Assembly (NCBI RefSeq): GCF_010686705.1 | Contig: NZ_JAAGWY010000002.1 | Span: 644,001 to 708,000 of the forward strand | Direction: 5' to 3' | Origin: Leifsonia tongyongensis | GTDB taxonomy: Bacteria; Actinomycetota; Actinomycetes; Actinomycetales; Microbacteriaceae | DNA length: 64,000 bases | Shown here: piece after piece, positions 1 through 8,677 of the stretch | Layout: each line of letters starts with the position of its first letter | How positions within the stretch are numbered: the stretch's first letter is position 1 | The notes under the pieces: generated by a model | Told to the model about the DNA's origin: nothing | The model's database searches: none | The model's input: only the letters and a program-made list of their open reading frames with translations | Made by a program: the position numbers and the translations under genes

Positions 1-1
1 A

Positions 2-1729
2 ATCGCGGCGCGCTCATCCGGTGGCGAACTCCTCGCCGTACACGTGACCAGCCAGGACGGCCTGCGGGAAGAGAGCCCTGGGGCACTTGAGGCCCAGCGT
101 GCGCTCGTGGAGCAGCTCGGCGGCACCTACCACCAGGTCATCGGCGACAACATTCCGCTGGCCCTCATCGATTTCGCCCGATCGAACAACGCGACGCAGC
201 TCGTGATCGGCGTGAGCAGGCGCAATCGGCTCGGCGCCGCGCTCACCGGCGCCGGGATCGGTTCGACCGTCATCCGCGAATCGGGCGACATCGACGTCCA
301 CATCGTCTCCCGTGCACGAGGCGGCGGTGCGACGCTTCCCCGCTTCAGGGGCGGCCTCACCGTGCGCCGACGGATCTACGGCTTCGCCCTCGCGATCGTC
401 GGCGCTCCCCTTCTGACCGCGATCCTGGTGCCGCTGCGCTCGACCGAGTCGATAACGGCGGATGTGCTCACCTACCAACTGCTCGTCGTGCTGGTCGCCA
501 TGGTCGGCGGTCTCTGGCCTGCCGTGTTCGCCGCACTGCTCTGCGCGGTGACCCTCGACTACTTCTTCGTCAAGCCGTTCTACTCGATCACCATCGGCGA
601 GCCGTTCCACCTGTACGCGCTGATCCTGTTCGTGGTGATCGCAGCGCTCGTCAGCCTGGTCGTCGATCGCGCCGCCCGCCGCGGCCGCGCTGCGAAACGA
701 GCGAGCGCGGAAGCGGAACTCCTCGCGACGGTGGCCGGAGGCGTGATCCGGGGAGAGGACACGATCCAGGCGCTCGTCACCCGCACCAGGGAAGCGTTCG
801 GGCTCGACGAGGCGCGCCTGGTGTGCGACGGCGAGGTGCTCTACACCGACGGCGAACAGCCCGGAGGCGGGCACGTCCAGAGCATCCCGGTCGGCGAACG
901 TGGCACCCTCGAGCTCTTCGGGCGCGACCTGCCGTCAGCCGACCGTCGTCTGCTCGCGGTCATCGTGACCCAGCTGGACGCCGCACTCGAAGCCCGGGAC
1001 CTCGCGGCGACCGCGAGCGAGCTGGCGCCGCTGGCCGAAGCGGATCGCGTACGAAGCGCCCTCCTCGCGTCGGTGGGACACGATTTGCGGCGCCCGCTCG
1101 CCGCCGCTACAGCCGCGGTCACCTCCCTGCTCTCGAGGGACGTCACCTGGTCGGACGCCGACCGTGACGCCCTGCTCGAAACCGCAGAGCTCAGTCTCCG
1201 CAGCCTGGCGAACCTGGTCACCAACCTCCTCGACGTGAGCCGACTGCAGGCGGGCGTGCTCGCCGTCTCGATCGCGCCCACGGACATCGACGACCTCATC
1301 CTGCCCGTCCTCGACGAGCTCGAGTTCGGGCCGGCGGACGTGGAACTCGACCTCTCGTCCGACCTGTCGCCCGTGCTCGCGGACGCCGTTCTGCTGCAGC
1401 GGGTGCTCGTGAACCTGCTCACCAACGCCATCCGGTTCAGCCCGCCGGAATCGCCTCCGATGATCGGTGCGAGCGAATTCGGCGGAACGGTCGAAATACG
1501 CATCGTCGATCACGGCCCCGGCATCCCCGAAGATCGGCGCGACGCGGTCTTCGTGCCGTTCCAGCGTCTCGGCGACACGGACAACACCACCGGAATCGGC
1601 CTCGGTCTTGCGCTCTCCAAAGGATTCGTGGAAGGGATGGGCGGAACCATCGACGCCGAAGACACTCCGGGCGGCGGCCTGACCATGGTCGTGTCGCTCC
1701 CGATCGCCGAGCGGGAGGAGGTGCGATGA
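2..1729 (+). CDS. kdpD: KdpD osmosensitive K+ channel sensor histidine kinase, 5'-truncated by the window edge
   Basis: Membrane sensor kinase of the KdpDE system that controls the high-affinity K+ ATPase KdpFABC. The reading frame is open to base 2, so the start and the N-terminal KdpD/Walker domain lie outside; 575 residues are visible. Seen in order: a Usp-like domain (about 1-105, beginning with GELLAVHV), a four-helix DUF4118 membrane domain (about 125-225), a GAF-like stretch, the H-box SVGHDLRRPL (about 357), the N-box VNLLTNAIRFS (about 470), and the ATP-lid motifs DHGPGIP and GIGLGLAL. The stop overlaps the kdpE start (ATGA), so the pair is translationally coupled. kdpFABC is expected just left of the window. 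The GTG at 44 is an internal codon, not the start. Confidence 0.95.
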   Translation: MAARSSGGELLAVHVTSQDGLREESPGALEAQRALVEQLGGTYHQVIGDNIPLALIDFARSNNATQLVIGVSRRNRLGAALTGAGIGSTVIRESGDIDVHIVSRARGGGATLPRFRGGLTVRRRIYGFALAIVGAPLLTAILVPLRSTESITADVLTYQLLVVLVAMVGGLWPAVFAALLCAVTLDYFFVKPFYSITIGEPFHLYALILFVVIAALVSLVVDRAARRGRAAKRASAEAELLATVAGGVIRGEDTIQALVTRTREAFGLDEARLVCDGEVLYTDGEQPGGGHVQSIPVGERGTLELFGRDLPSADRRLLAVIVTQLDAALEARDLAATASELAPLAEADRVRSALLASVGHDLRRPLAAATAAVTSLLSRDVTWSDADRDALLETAELSLRSLANLVTNLLDVSRLQAGVLAVSIAPTDIDDLILPVLDELEFGPADVELDLSSDLSPVLADAVLLQRVLVNLLTNAIRFSPPESPPMIGASEFGGTVEIRIVDHGPGIPEDRRDAVFVPFQRLGDTDNTTGIGLGLALSKGFVEGMGGTIDAEDTPGGGLTMVVSLPIAEREEVR

Positions 1730-2418
1730 GAATCCTGGTCGCCGACGACGATCCGCAGATCCTGCGGGCGCTCCGCATCATGCTGACGGCCCGCGGCTAC
1801 GAGGTGTCGGTCGCCCGAAACGGGGCGGAAGCACTCAACCAGGCCGTGGAACATCACCCGGAACTCGTCGTCCTCGACCTCGGGATGCCCGGCATGAGCG
1901 GAATCGAGGTCATCGAAGGGTTACGGGGCTGGACGCACGCCCCCATCCTCGTCGTCTCCGGTCGCACGGGATCGACCGACAAGGTGGGGGCTCTCGATGC
2001 CGGCGCCGACGACTACGTGACGAAGCCGTTCGCCGCGGATGAGCTGCTGGCGCGCATCCGTGCCCTGACCCGGCGGACGCCCGCCGTCGCCGACGAACCG
2101 GTCGTGCGTTTCGGACCCATCTCGGTCGACCTCGCCGCCAGACAGGTGGTGCGGGCGACGGAGAACGGAACCGAGGCGGTCCGGCTGACCCCGACGGAGT
2201 GGCAGATCCTGGAGATGCTGCTGCGGAACCCGCAGCGCCTGGTGACGCGGCAGTCCCTGCTCACCGAGGTGTGGGGCCCGCAGTACACCAACGACACCGG
2301 GTACCTGCGCCTGTACCTGGCCCAGCTACGCAAGAAGCTCGAACCGGTCCCGTCGCAACCGCGCTACCTGCTGACCGAGCCCGGGATGGGCTACCGCTTC
2401 GTGCCCGACCCCGAGTAG
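1726..2418 (+). CDS. kdpE: KdpE response regulator (OmpR/PhoB class)
   Basis: DNA-binding partner of KdpD that activates kdp transcription when phosphorylated. 230 residues, normal for the family. The receiver domain (about 1-120) has the acidic cluster ADDD near the N-terminus, the phospho-acceptor Asp51 in VVLDLGMPG, and the switch Lys in VTKPF. The winged-helix Trans_reg_C domain follows (about 130-225; RLTPTEWQIL, YLRLYLAQLRKKL). The start is fixed by the 4-bp ATGA overlap with kdpD. About 10 bp after the stop the 109-bp tandem repeat begins. Confidence 0.96.
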   Translation: MRILVADDDPQILRALRIMLTARGYEVSVARNGAEALNQAVEHHPELVVLDLGMPGMSGIEVIEGLRGWTHAPILVVSGRTGSTDKVGALDAGADDYVTKPFAADELLARIRALTRRTPAVADEPVVRFGPISVDLAARQVVRATENGTEAVRLTPTEWQILEMLLRNPQRLVTRQSLLTEVWGPQYTNDTGYLRLYLAQLRKKLEPVPSQPRYLLTEPGMGYRFVPDPE

Positions 2419-2428
2419 TCGCGCGCCC

Positions 2429-2653
2429 GGCCGGCAGGTGCGAAGCGGCGGCGTGTACGGCGCTTCGCACAGCGCGCCGCAGAGGCGGCGGCGCGCCAAC
2501 ACGCACTCATAGCCGGCCCATGAACCGTAGGCGAATGGGCCGGCAGGTGCGAAGCGGCGGCGTGTACGGCGCTTCGCACAGCGCGCCGCAGAGGCGGCGG
2601 CGCGCCAACAAGCACTCATAGCCGGCCCATGAACCGTAGGTGAATGGGCCGGC
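2429..2653. repeat. Two tandem copies of a 109-bp unit ending inside rnpB
   Basis: The sequence from 2429 to 2544 recurs at 2538-2653 with period 109 and only two mismatches (2502/2611 and 2532/2641). Each unit contains several inverted repeats: a cgaagcg...cgcttcg pair, a GC-rich ggcgcg-type pair, and a GCCGGCCCAT/ATGGGCCGGC pair with 10-bp arms. The last pair carries the 3' strand of the RNase P RNA P1 helix, so the repeat looks like duplicated rnpB tail plus downstream DNA. No coding potential is evident. Confidence 0.9.
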
Positions 2654-3020
2654 TATTACGCCGGGTTCTGTCCGGGCGCTTGCGCGCCGTGGACGGCCAT
2701 CTATCTCGGGACTACGTTGCCGCAGCCCTCCAGCGGTCTACCCGGGAACTCGGCGAGCAGCCTCAACGTTCCCTGTCTGACCTTGCTCCGGGCGAGGTTT
2801 ACCGAGCCGACCGGGTCACCCCGGTCGCTGGTGGTCTCTTACACCACCGTTTCACCCTTACCGCAGCGCCCGAAGGCACGCGGCGGTCTGTTTTCTGTGG
2901 CACTGTCTCGCGGGTTGCCCCGGGTGGGTGTTACCCACCGCCCTGCTCTGTGGAGCCCGGACGTTCCTCGGCGGACCGCCGAAGCGGACCGACGCGACCG
3001 TCTTGCCGGCCCATTCGCCT
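2640..3020 (-). ncRNA. rnpB: RNase P RNA, bacterial class A
   Basis: Catalytic RNA that removes the 5' leader from pre-tRNAs. Read on the minus strand it has the conserved core: GAGGAACGTCCGGGCTCC, the ACAGAAA block, GGTAAGGGTGAAACGGTG, and near the 3' end AGATAGATGGCC followed by ACAGAACCCGGC. The ends pair: GAATGGGCCGGC at the 5' end (about 3005-3016) is complementary to GCCGGCCCATTC at the 3' end (about 2642-2653), giving a long P1. Exact termini are estimates. The gene lies just downstream of the zinc-ribbon-like gene on the same strand. Confidence 0.95.
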
Positions 3021-3041
3021 TCGATCCTACCGGTGCACGCC

Positions 3042-3776
3042 TCAGAGGCCCGATTCTTCGTTGCGGATGAGGATGGCGCTGCTGTCGGGACACAGCACGA
3101 CGTCGTCGGGGGCTGCGCGACGGATGACCGCCAGATCGGATTCGTTGAGCTTCACGTTGCTCCCCATCGACACCCCGCGGACGAGCAGCGCAGCGCCGAT
3201 CCCGTAGCGTGCGCGCTGCTTCTCGTAGAGTTCGACCAGGTCGGCCGGGAGGGCGCCGGCAATCGCCGCACGGTCTTTCGCGAGTGCCTCTCGCTGAGCG
3301 TCGAGCTTGCCTTTCTCCTCGGCCCGGGCCGCTTCCAGCGCGTCCACGCGCCCGCCCAGCACCGTGCGCTCCTCGTCGATGTCGTTGACGAGCGTTTCGA
3401 GTTCTTCGATGCGTTCCATCACCGTCAGCTCGATCTCTTCCAGGTCGCTGCGACGCCGGCGCAATGCCGTCAGTTCCGTCTCCAGGGCCTGAACGTCCTT
3501 CACGGAGGAGGTGTGCTGCAGACGCCCGGAGTCGCGGGCGATCCGCGCTTCGACGACTTCGACATCCGATTCGGCGCGCTTGAGCTCGGTGCGTGCGTCG
3601 TCGAGCTCACCGGTTCGGGCGATCCACCTGGAGCGGATGGCGTCGACGTCCGGTGCGAGAGCGGCGAGCTCGGCGGTCTGCGGCAGGTTGGCTTCGGCAT
3701 GCTGAAGCTGCTGGAGTCGCGTGTCGGCCGTCTGGAGCCGGAGCAGTTCGTTCTGGTCGGCGGGGCTTGCTTTCAC
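3042..3776 (-). CDS. DUF164/CT398-type coiled-coil protein with a degenerate C-terminal zinc ribbon
   Basis: 244 residues from a GTG start with AGGAA just upstream. Most of the protein (about 10-185) is a long helical coiled coil rich in E, R, L and A. The C-terminus resembles the C4 zinc ribbon of the DUF164 family (VVLCPDSSAILIR versus the usual CPxCGxILxR), but only one cysteine remains, so zinc binding is unlikely. The function of the family is not firmly known; members often sit beside Nif3-like genes and rnpB in actinobacteria, as here. It lies 34 bp downstream of the Nif3-like gene and is probably cotranscribed with it. Confidence 0.85.
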   Translation of the reverse strand: MKASPADQNELLRLQTADTRLQQLQHAEANLPQTAELAALAPDVDAIRSRWIARTGELDDARTELKRAESDVEVVEARIARDSGRLQHTSSVKDVQALETELTALRRRRSDLEEIELTVMERIEELETLVNDIDEERTVLGGRVDALEAARAEEKGKLDAQREALAKDRAAIAGALPADLVELYEKQRARYGIGAALLVRGVSMGSNVKLNESDLAVIRRAAPDDVVLCPDSSAILIRNEESGL

Positions 3777-3810
3777 GGGTTCCTGACCTTCGATCGTGAC
3801 GGGGATGTTC

Positions 3811-4629
3811 TCATTGGACGACCACGAAATCCCACGGGTCGGTGCGCGTCTCGCTCACGCTGACGTCGAGCCCCGGCAGCGCTTCGGCGAGCTGGCGTGC
3901 AGCTGTCTCGAGCCACAACCATTCGCTCGCCCAGTGCGATACGTCGATGAGGGCGGGTCCACCGCCGATGAGTGCCTGCTCGCGGGCTTCGGAGGCGGGG
4001 TGGTGGCGCAGATCGGCCGTGATGTACACGTCGGAGCCGGTAACCGCATCCGTCGCCAGAAGCGAGTCGCCTGCTCCCCCGCAGAGCGCGACGCGCTGAA
4101 CCGGCTGGTTGTAGTCGCCCGAGACGCGCACGCCCCCGGCCGTAGGCGGGAGTAGCTCGGCCAGTTCGCGGGCGAGATGCCCGAGCGAGACCGGCTCGGC
4201 CAGGGTTCCGACCCGGCCGATTCCGCTGACTCCGTCAGGGCCGGGCACGATCGGCGCGAGGTCGGTGAGCCCGAGACGATCCGCTATCACGGCCGACACG
4301 CCGTCTGAGACGACGTCGGCGTTCGTGTGCGCAGCGAGCAGCGCACAGTTCGCCCGGATGAGTCGGGCGAGCAGAGCGCCCTTGTAACGGTCTTCGGCGA
4401 CGCTCGTCACGGCTCGGAGCAGCAGTGGGTGGTGCACGAGAAGCAGGTCGGCGTTGGCTTCGATCGCCTCGTCGACCGTGTCGCCGACAGCGTCCACAGC
4501 GAGCAGCACCGTCTCGATCGTCTCAGCCGGGTCGCCGGACACCAGCCCCGGCGCATCCCAGCTCTCCGCTCCGGACAGCGGCCAGAGCTTCTCGACGGCT
4601 TCGAGGACAGTGGCAAGAGTGTGGGGCAC
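3811..4629 (-). CDS. Nif3-like dinuclear metal centre protein (YbgI/YqfO family)
   Basis: 272 residues, similar in length to short bacterial Nif3/YbgI proteins that form toroidal hexamers with a two-metal site; the exact reaction is unsettled (GTP cyclohydrolase-like or metal chaperone roles have been proposed). Visible motifs: SWDAPGLVSGD near residue 22, LLLVHHPLLL (metal His pair, about 62-71), AHTNAD (about 100), and a C-terminal ITADLRHHPASEA and DVSHWASE with further His/Glu ligands. The GTG start lies 6 nt after a TAGGCT hexamer, suggesting a leaderless message. It is followed on the same strand by the DUF164 gene. Confidence 0.92.
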   Translation of the reverse strand: MPHTLATVLEAVEKLWPLSGAESWDAPGLVSGDPAETIETVLLAVDAVGDTVDEAIEANADLLLVHHPLLLRAVTSVAEDRYKGALLARLIRANCALLAAHTNADVVSDGVSAVIADRLGLTDLAPIVPGPDGVSGIGRVGTLAEPVSLGHLARELAELLPPTAGGVRVSGDYNQPVQRVALCGGAGDSLLATDAVTGSDVYITADLRHHPASEAREQALIGGGPALIDVSHWASEWLWLETAARQLAEALPGLDVSVSETRTDPWDFVVVQ

Positions 4630-4635
4630 GAATAG

Positions 4636-4641
4636 AGCCTA
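4636..4641 (-). promoter_or_regulatory. Candidate -10 (TAGGCT) for a leaderless Nif3-like mRNA
   Basis: On the minus strand TAGGCT is followed by exactly 6 nt and then the GTG at 4629. There is no Shine-Dalgarno sequence. This is the spacing expected when transcription starts at the start codon. Confidence 0.5.
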
Positions 4642-4673
4642 CTTGCTGGGCGCGGGGGCACACCGGCCGGTTC

Positions 4674-7211
4674 TCAATGCGCCCGCTCCTGGCGCCGTAC
4701 AGCGGGAATGCCTGAGACGATCGGCGTGATCAGACCGAGGCCGAGTGCGACGAGGACTCCGATGTTGCTCGTCCCCAGGTCCCCGTCCGGGTCGACGCCG
4801 AGCAGCGGGTACAGGAAGCCCTCCCAGTGCAGCCACACCATGCTGGAGTGCACGAGGCCGAGCCCGACGATACTCGCGATGACGAGCATCGCCAGGTTGA
4901 CCCAGCGCCAGTCGGGGTAGGCCCCTCCGCTCCGCAGCAGGGATTCGTGATGGAAGCGGCGCGTCCGGATCATGATGTCGGACGCGAACAATCCCGCCCA
5001 CGCGGCCACGGGCACGGCGAGAGTCGTGGGCAGGCCGAGGACACCGGTGAAATCGGGCACGACCGTCAGGAGGATCGTTCCGACGATGGCGATCCCCGCC
5101 GAGACGATCAGCACGCTCCATCGCCTCTCGAGCCGGAGCCCCAGCGTCTGGAGGCTGAAACCGCCCGAATAGATGTTGAGCACGATCGCCGACACCAGGC
5201 TGAGCACGATCGCGAGGAGAAGGGGGACCGGATACCACGCAGGCAGCCCGAGCTGGCCGAAGGCGTCGACGGGATTGTGGGCCAGGTCGGCGGCGAGGCC
5301 GGGCTGCGAAGCGGAGAGCAGCCCACCGTAGGAGATCAGCACGAACGGCGGCAGCGTGGCCCCGAAGGTCGCCCAGAGCATGGAGGCGGCACCGGATGAG
5401 CGCCGTCGTTGGTACCGGGCGAGCTCGGCGCTGCTGTTCGCCCAGGCGAGTCCGAGATAGCTGAAGACCAGGACGGCCCCGGTCACGACTTTGAGCCACA
5501 CCGCATCGGGGAGCGCGAGCGCGACCCCGAAATGCACCGAGCGCCACGTGACGACGATCGTGCCGATAATGAGCGCAGCGGATGCGATCGTGACCACCAG
5601 CTGCACCCGGGCGACGAGCGCGTAACCGAAGTAGGCGATCACAGCCGCGACGACGATCGCGACGATGAGCGCGGCAGCGGTGATGATCACGGGGTCGACC
5701 GCCACACCGAGCGAGGTGAAGAGCGAGGCGACGGCCGTCGCCACCAGCCACAGGAGCACCGCGCCCCAGAAGAGGCGGGTCACCAGCGCGAGCACGGCCG
5801 CCAGGACGTTGCCCTTGATCCCGAAGGTCGCGCGTGAGACGACCATGGTCGGCTGGCCGCTCCACTTGCCGGCGAGTGTGCCGAGACCGAGCGGAAGGAA
5901 CGACAGGGCGACGCCGATCAGCGTTGCGACGATCATCTGTCGGAGGCTGAGACCGAACGTGAAGAGCAAGGCGCCCACACCGACGCTGACGAGCGATGAC
6001 GTCGCGCCGAACCAGAGCCAGAACATGCGCGCCGCGTGGCCGACGCGTCGATCCAGCGGAGTCGGTTCCAGTGACTCGGTCTCGGGCCGGAACAGTGGTT
6101 GAGGCGCAGGCTCACCGTCGAACAGGACCTCTTCGTCGACGCCGACCCGCGGACTCGGCATGGGGGCCAGCGCGGTGGCCGCGATCGCCGGGATCCGGAC
6201 GTCGTCCGCATCGTCCTCCACGTCCGCGTCCATTCCGGCGGGAAGCACGTCGTGGGCCTGAGTCGCCTCCGGCTGGGCGATGGGCAGCGGGACGGAGTCG
6301 ACGCTCAGCGGGGGCCGGGCGGGGACCTCCTCGGCGACCGATGAGGTCTCGTGCGCGGGCTCCTCTGGACTGTCGCCAGGCAGCGGCACCCGATCGAGCG
6401 GTTCGTTCGCGCCGATCGGCAGCTCGGGCTCTGCGGGCGTCTCGTCCGCGGGCGGCTCCTCCTGCGTGGGCGGCTCCTCCTGCGCGGGCGGCTCGTCTGG
6501 TGGCGTCGGAGGCTCGGGGATGACCTTCAGCACCCCAGTCGCGATCGCGACGGGCGCGATCCAGCTGCTGAAGGTCGGCTCGGGCTCATTGGCCGGCGCT
6601 TCCGGTGCACGCGGAGCGAGGATGTCGTCGAAACTCGTGGCCGTCGCTGACACTGCCGGCGTAACTGGGAGATCTTCTGCGACCTCAGGTGCGGCCTCGG
6701 GTTCCGGCTCCGGCTCCGGCTCCGGCTCTGGCTCGGGTTCTGGCTCGGCCTCAGGTTCCGGCTCCGGCTCGGGTTCTGGCTCTGGCTCGGCCTGCGCATC
6801 CGGGTACTGGATGGGGATCGCCATGGTCGCAGCCCGCACAGCGAGCACTTCCTCCAGCTTCGCGATCGCGCTCAGCGTGTCCCCATGTGAGGCGATGTCG
6901 TCATCGATCAGTTTCACGACCTGGTCGTCGGTCAGGATGTCTCCATCAGCCGGCGGGGGCGCATCCGGAGCCGCGACGACAGGCGTGCTGATGGTCAGCG
7001 CGGAGACCTGGGCCTCGAGAGCGCTTGCGAGCTCGTCGTCGTCATGCACGGCGGCGTCATGCACGGCGGCGTCCTTCTCGGGGTTCTCGGGGTTCTCGGC
7101 GTTCTCGGGCTTCTCGGCAGGTTTGCGGCGCACCGGTGGGGTGTACGTCGCCCGCCTCCGACCGGGCTCGTTCACGACAGGGGCGTCGTCGCCCACCTCT
7201 TCGCTGCCCAT
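4674..7211 (-). CDS. NCS1-type (cytosine/purine-like) permease with a 390-residue acidic N-terminal extension
   Basis: 845 residues. The C-terminal part from about residue 390 has roughly 12 hydrophobic helices and reads like a CodB/NCS1 permease (for example FWLWFGATSS, GQPTMVVSRATFGIKGN, ANSSAELARYQRR). Such proteins import nucleobases or related heterocycles with cations; the substrate cannot be told here. Residues 1-390 are cytosolic, low complexity and acidic, with PENPE repeats near residue 40, a Glu-Pro dipeptide tract at about 137-170, and PP(A/T)QEEPP repeats near 245. NCS1 proteins are normally about 450-500 residues, so the extension is the oddity. The ATG start is 6 nt after TAGGCT on the minus strand. 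Confidence 0.85.
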   Translation of the reverse strand: MGSEEVGDDAPVVNEPGRRRATYTPPVRRKPAEKPENAENPENPEKDAAVHDAAVHDDDELASALEAQVSALTISTPVVAAPDAPPPADGDILTDDQVVKLIDDDIASHGDTLSAIAKLEEVLAVRAATMAIPIQYPDAQAEPEPEPEPEPEPEAEPEPEPEPEPEPEPEPEAAPEVAEDLPVTPAVSATATSFDDILAPRAPEAPANEPEPTFSSWIAPVAIATGVLKVIPEPPTPPDEPPAQEEPPTQEEPPADETPAEPELPIGANEPLDRVPLPGDSPEEPAHETSSVAEEVPARPPLSVDSVPLPIAQPEATQAHDVLPAGMDADVEDDADDVRIPAIAATALAPMPSPRVGVDEEVLFDGEPAPQPLFRPETESLEPTPLDRRVGHAARMFWLWFGATSSLVSVGVGALLFTFGLSLRQMIVATLIGVALSFLPLGLGTLAGKWSGQPTMVVSRATFGIKGNVLAAVLALVTRLFWGAVLLWLVATAVASLFTSLGVAVDPVIITAAALIVAIVVAAVIAYFGYALVARVQLVVTIASAALIIGTIVVTWRSVHFGVALALPDAVWLKVVTGAVLVFSYLGLAWANSSAELARYQRRRSSGAASMLWATFGATLPPFVLISYGGLLSASQPGLAADLAHNPVDAFGQLGLPAWYPVPLLLAIVLSLVSAIVLNIYSGGFSLQTLGLRLERRWSVLIVSAGIAIVGTILLTVVPDFTGVLGLPTTLAVPVAAWAGLFASDIMIRTRRFHHESLLRSGGAYPDWRWVNLAMLVIASIVGLGLVHSSMVWLHWEGFLYPLLGVDPDGDLGTSNIGVLVALGLGLITPIVSGIPAVRRQERAH

Positions 7212-7217
7212 GTCAAA

Positions 7218-7223
7218 AGCCTA
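7218..7223 (-). promoter_or_regulatory. Candidate -10 (TAGGCT) for the permease gene
   Basis: Minus-strand TAGGCT, then 6 nt, then the ATG at 7211; no ribosome binding site. A leaderless start is likely. Confidence 0.5.
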
Positions 7224-7331
7224 GCCACGCCCACTGTCTGTGGAGCCCGTTCACCGCCCGTTTTCAGCCCACTCGCCGGTTCGGCTGCCGCCAGTCCGGG
7301 GGTCATCCACGCGTCGGGGCCTCTCTCGTCG

Positions 7332-7337
7332 TACCAT
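7332..7337 (+). promoter_or_regulatory. Candidate -10 (TACCAT) for thyA
   Basis: TACCAT ends 7 nt before the thyA ATG at 7345. No Shine-Dalgarno sequence is visible, so this start also looks leaderless. Confidence 0.4.
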
Positions 7338-7344
7338 CGACTCG

Positions 7345-8154
7345 ATGAGCGCCACGATCCCCACCCCGTACGAAGACCTGCTCCGGGACACTCTCGAGAA
7401 CGGCTCCCCCAAATCCGATCGCACCGGCACGGGGACGCGCAGCGTCTTCGGCCGTCAGCTGCGATTCGACCTCGCCGACGGCTTTCCCCTGATCACGACC
7501 AAACGCGTGCACTTCAAGTCGATCGCTTACGAGTTGCTGTGGTTCCTCCGCGGTGAGAGCAACGTCGGCTGGCTCCGCGAGAACGGGGTGACCATCTGGG
7601 ACGAGTGGGCGGACCAGAACGGCGAGCTCGGCCCTGTCTACGGGGTGCAATGGCGTTCGTGGCCCGCCCCGGACGGCAGCCACATCGACCAGATCACCCA
7701 GGTCATCGACACGCTTCGCACCGACCCGGATTCCCGCCGCATCATCGTCTCCGCCTGGAACGTCGCCGAGATCCCGCAGATGGCCCTCGCGCCGTGCCAC
7801 GCGTTCTTCCAGTTCTACGTCGCCGACGGACGCCTGTCGTGCCAGCTCTACCAGCGCAGCGCCGACCTCTTCCTCGGCGTGCCGTTCAACATCGCGAGCT
7901 ACGCACTGCTGACGATCATGGTGGCCGCCCAGGTCGGGCTCGAGCCCGGTGAATTCATCTGGACGGGCGGTGACTGCCACATCTACGACAACCACGTCGA
8001 GCAGGTCACCGAGCAACTCTCACGCGACCCGTTCCCGGCGCCACGGCTGCGCATCCTGAACGAACGCGCCAGCATCTTCGACTATCGGTTCGAGGACTTC
8101 GTCGTGGAGGACTACCAGCACCACCCGGCCATCCGCGCCGCGGTCGCGGTGTGA
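7345..8154 (+). CDS. thyA: Thymidylate synthase
   Basis: Converts dUMP and methylene-tetrahydrofolate to dTMP and dihydrofolate. 269 residues, close to the 264 of E. coli ThyA. Motifs: [13 protein letters not shown] (about 24-36), [20 protein letters not shown], the nucleophile Cys in [30 protein letters not shown], and the C-terminal [11 protein letters not shown]. The frame stays open 35 codons upstream, but homology begins at this ATG and a -10-like TACCAT sits just before it. folA starts 7 bp after the stop, so the dihydrofolate made here is recycled by the next gene. Confidence 0.97.
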   Translation: MSATIPTPYEDLLRDTLENGSPKSDRTGTGTRSVFGRQLRFDLADGFPLITTKRVHFKSIAYELLWFLRGESNVGWLRENGVTIWDEWADQNGELGPVYGVQWRSWPAPDGSHIDQITQVIDTLRTDPDSRRIIVSAWNVAEIPQMALAPCHAFFQFYVADGRLSCQLYQRSADLFLGVPFNIASYALLTIMVAAQVGLEPGEFIWTGGDCHIYDNHVEQVTEQLSRDPFPAPRLRILNERASIFDYRFEDFVVEDYQHHPAIRAAVAV

Positions 8155-8161
8155 GCCACCG

Positions 8162-8677
8162 GTGACCATCGGGCTGATCTGGGCAGAAGCGAACGCCGGC
8201 GTGATCGGTTCGGGCGGGGCGATGCCCTGGCACCTGCCCGAGGATCTGGCACATTTCCGCGCCGTCACCGGGGCATCGGCCGTGGTGATGGGGCGGCGCA
8301 CCTGGGAGTCGCTGCCCGAGCGGTTCCGCCCGCTGCCGGGCAGGCCGAACATCGTCGTCACCCGACGGCCGGACTGGCGGGCCGACGGCGCAGTCACGGC
8401 GCATTCGATCGATGAGGCGATCGCCGCATCCGGAACCGTCGACGCGGATACGACGATCTGGATCATCGGCGGCGCCGAACTGTATTCGTCGGCGATCGTC
8501 CTGGCCGATCGTCTCGAAGTGACCGAGATCGACCTGGACGTCGACGGCGACACCTTCGCTCCGGCGGTCGGCGGCGAATGGGTTGCGGCGGCGACTGACC
8601 CGGAGACGGGCTGGCACGTCTCCCGGACAGGACTGCGCTACCGCTTCATCCGCTATGAGCGGGCGGCAGGAGACTAG
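8162..8677 (+). CDS. folA: Dihydrofolate reductase
   Basis: Reduces dihydrofolate to tetrahydrofolate with NADPH. 171 residues from a GTG start, normal for the family. Seen: the N-terminal strand IGLIWAEA, GGAMPWHLPEDLAHFR with the catalytic acidic residue in LPED, the NADPH-binding VVMGRRTWESLPE, RPNIVVTR, and IIGGAELY. It forms a two-gene unit with thyA. Its 3' end overlaps the convergent DUF1345 gene by 4 bp, leaving no room for a separate terminator. Confidence 0.97.
   Translation: MTIGLIWAEANAGVIGSGGAMPWHLPEDLAHFRAVTGASAVVMGRRTWESLPERFRPLPGRPNIVVTRRPDWRADGAVTAHSIDEAIAASGTVDADTTIWIIGGAELYSSAIVLADRLEVTEIDLDVDGDTFAPAVGGEWVAAATDPETGWHVSRTGLRYRFIRYERAAGD

Noticed and set aside
44-46. GTG at 44 as the start of the kinase gene
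   Set aside because: The frame is open to the window edge and the upstream codons match the KdpD Usp-like domain.
6690-6800. Tandem short repeats suggesting a CRISPR array
   Set aside because: They are contiguous 6-bp codon repeats inside a coding region, with no spacers.
6280-7224. Plus-strand Gly-Ser repeat protein
   Set aside because: It is the antisense reading of the Glu-Pro tract of the permease tail.
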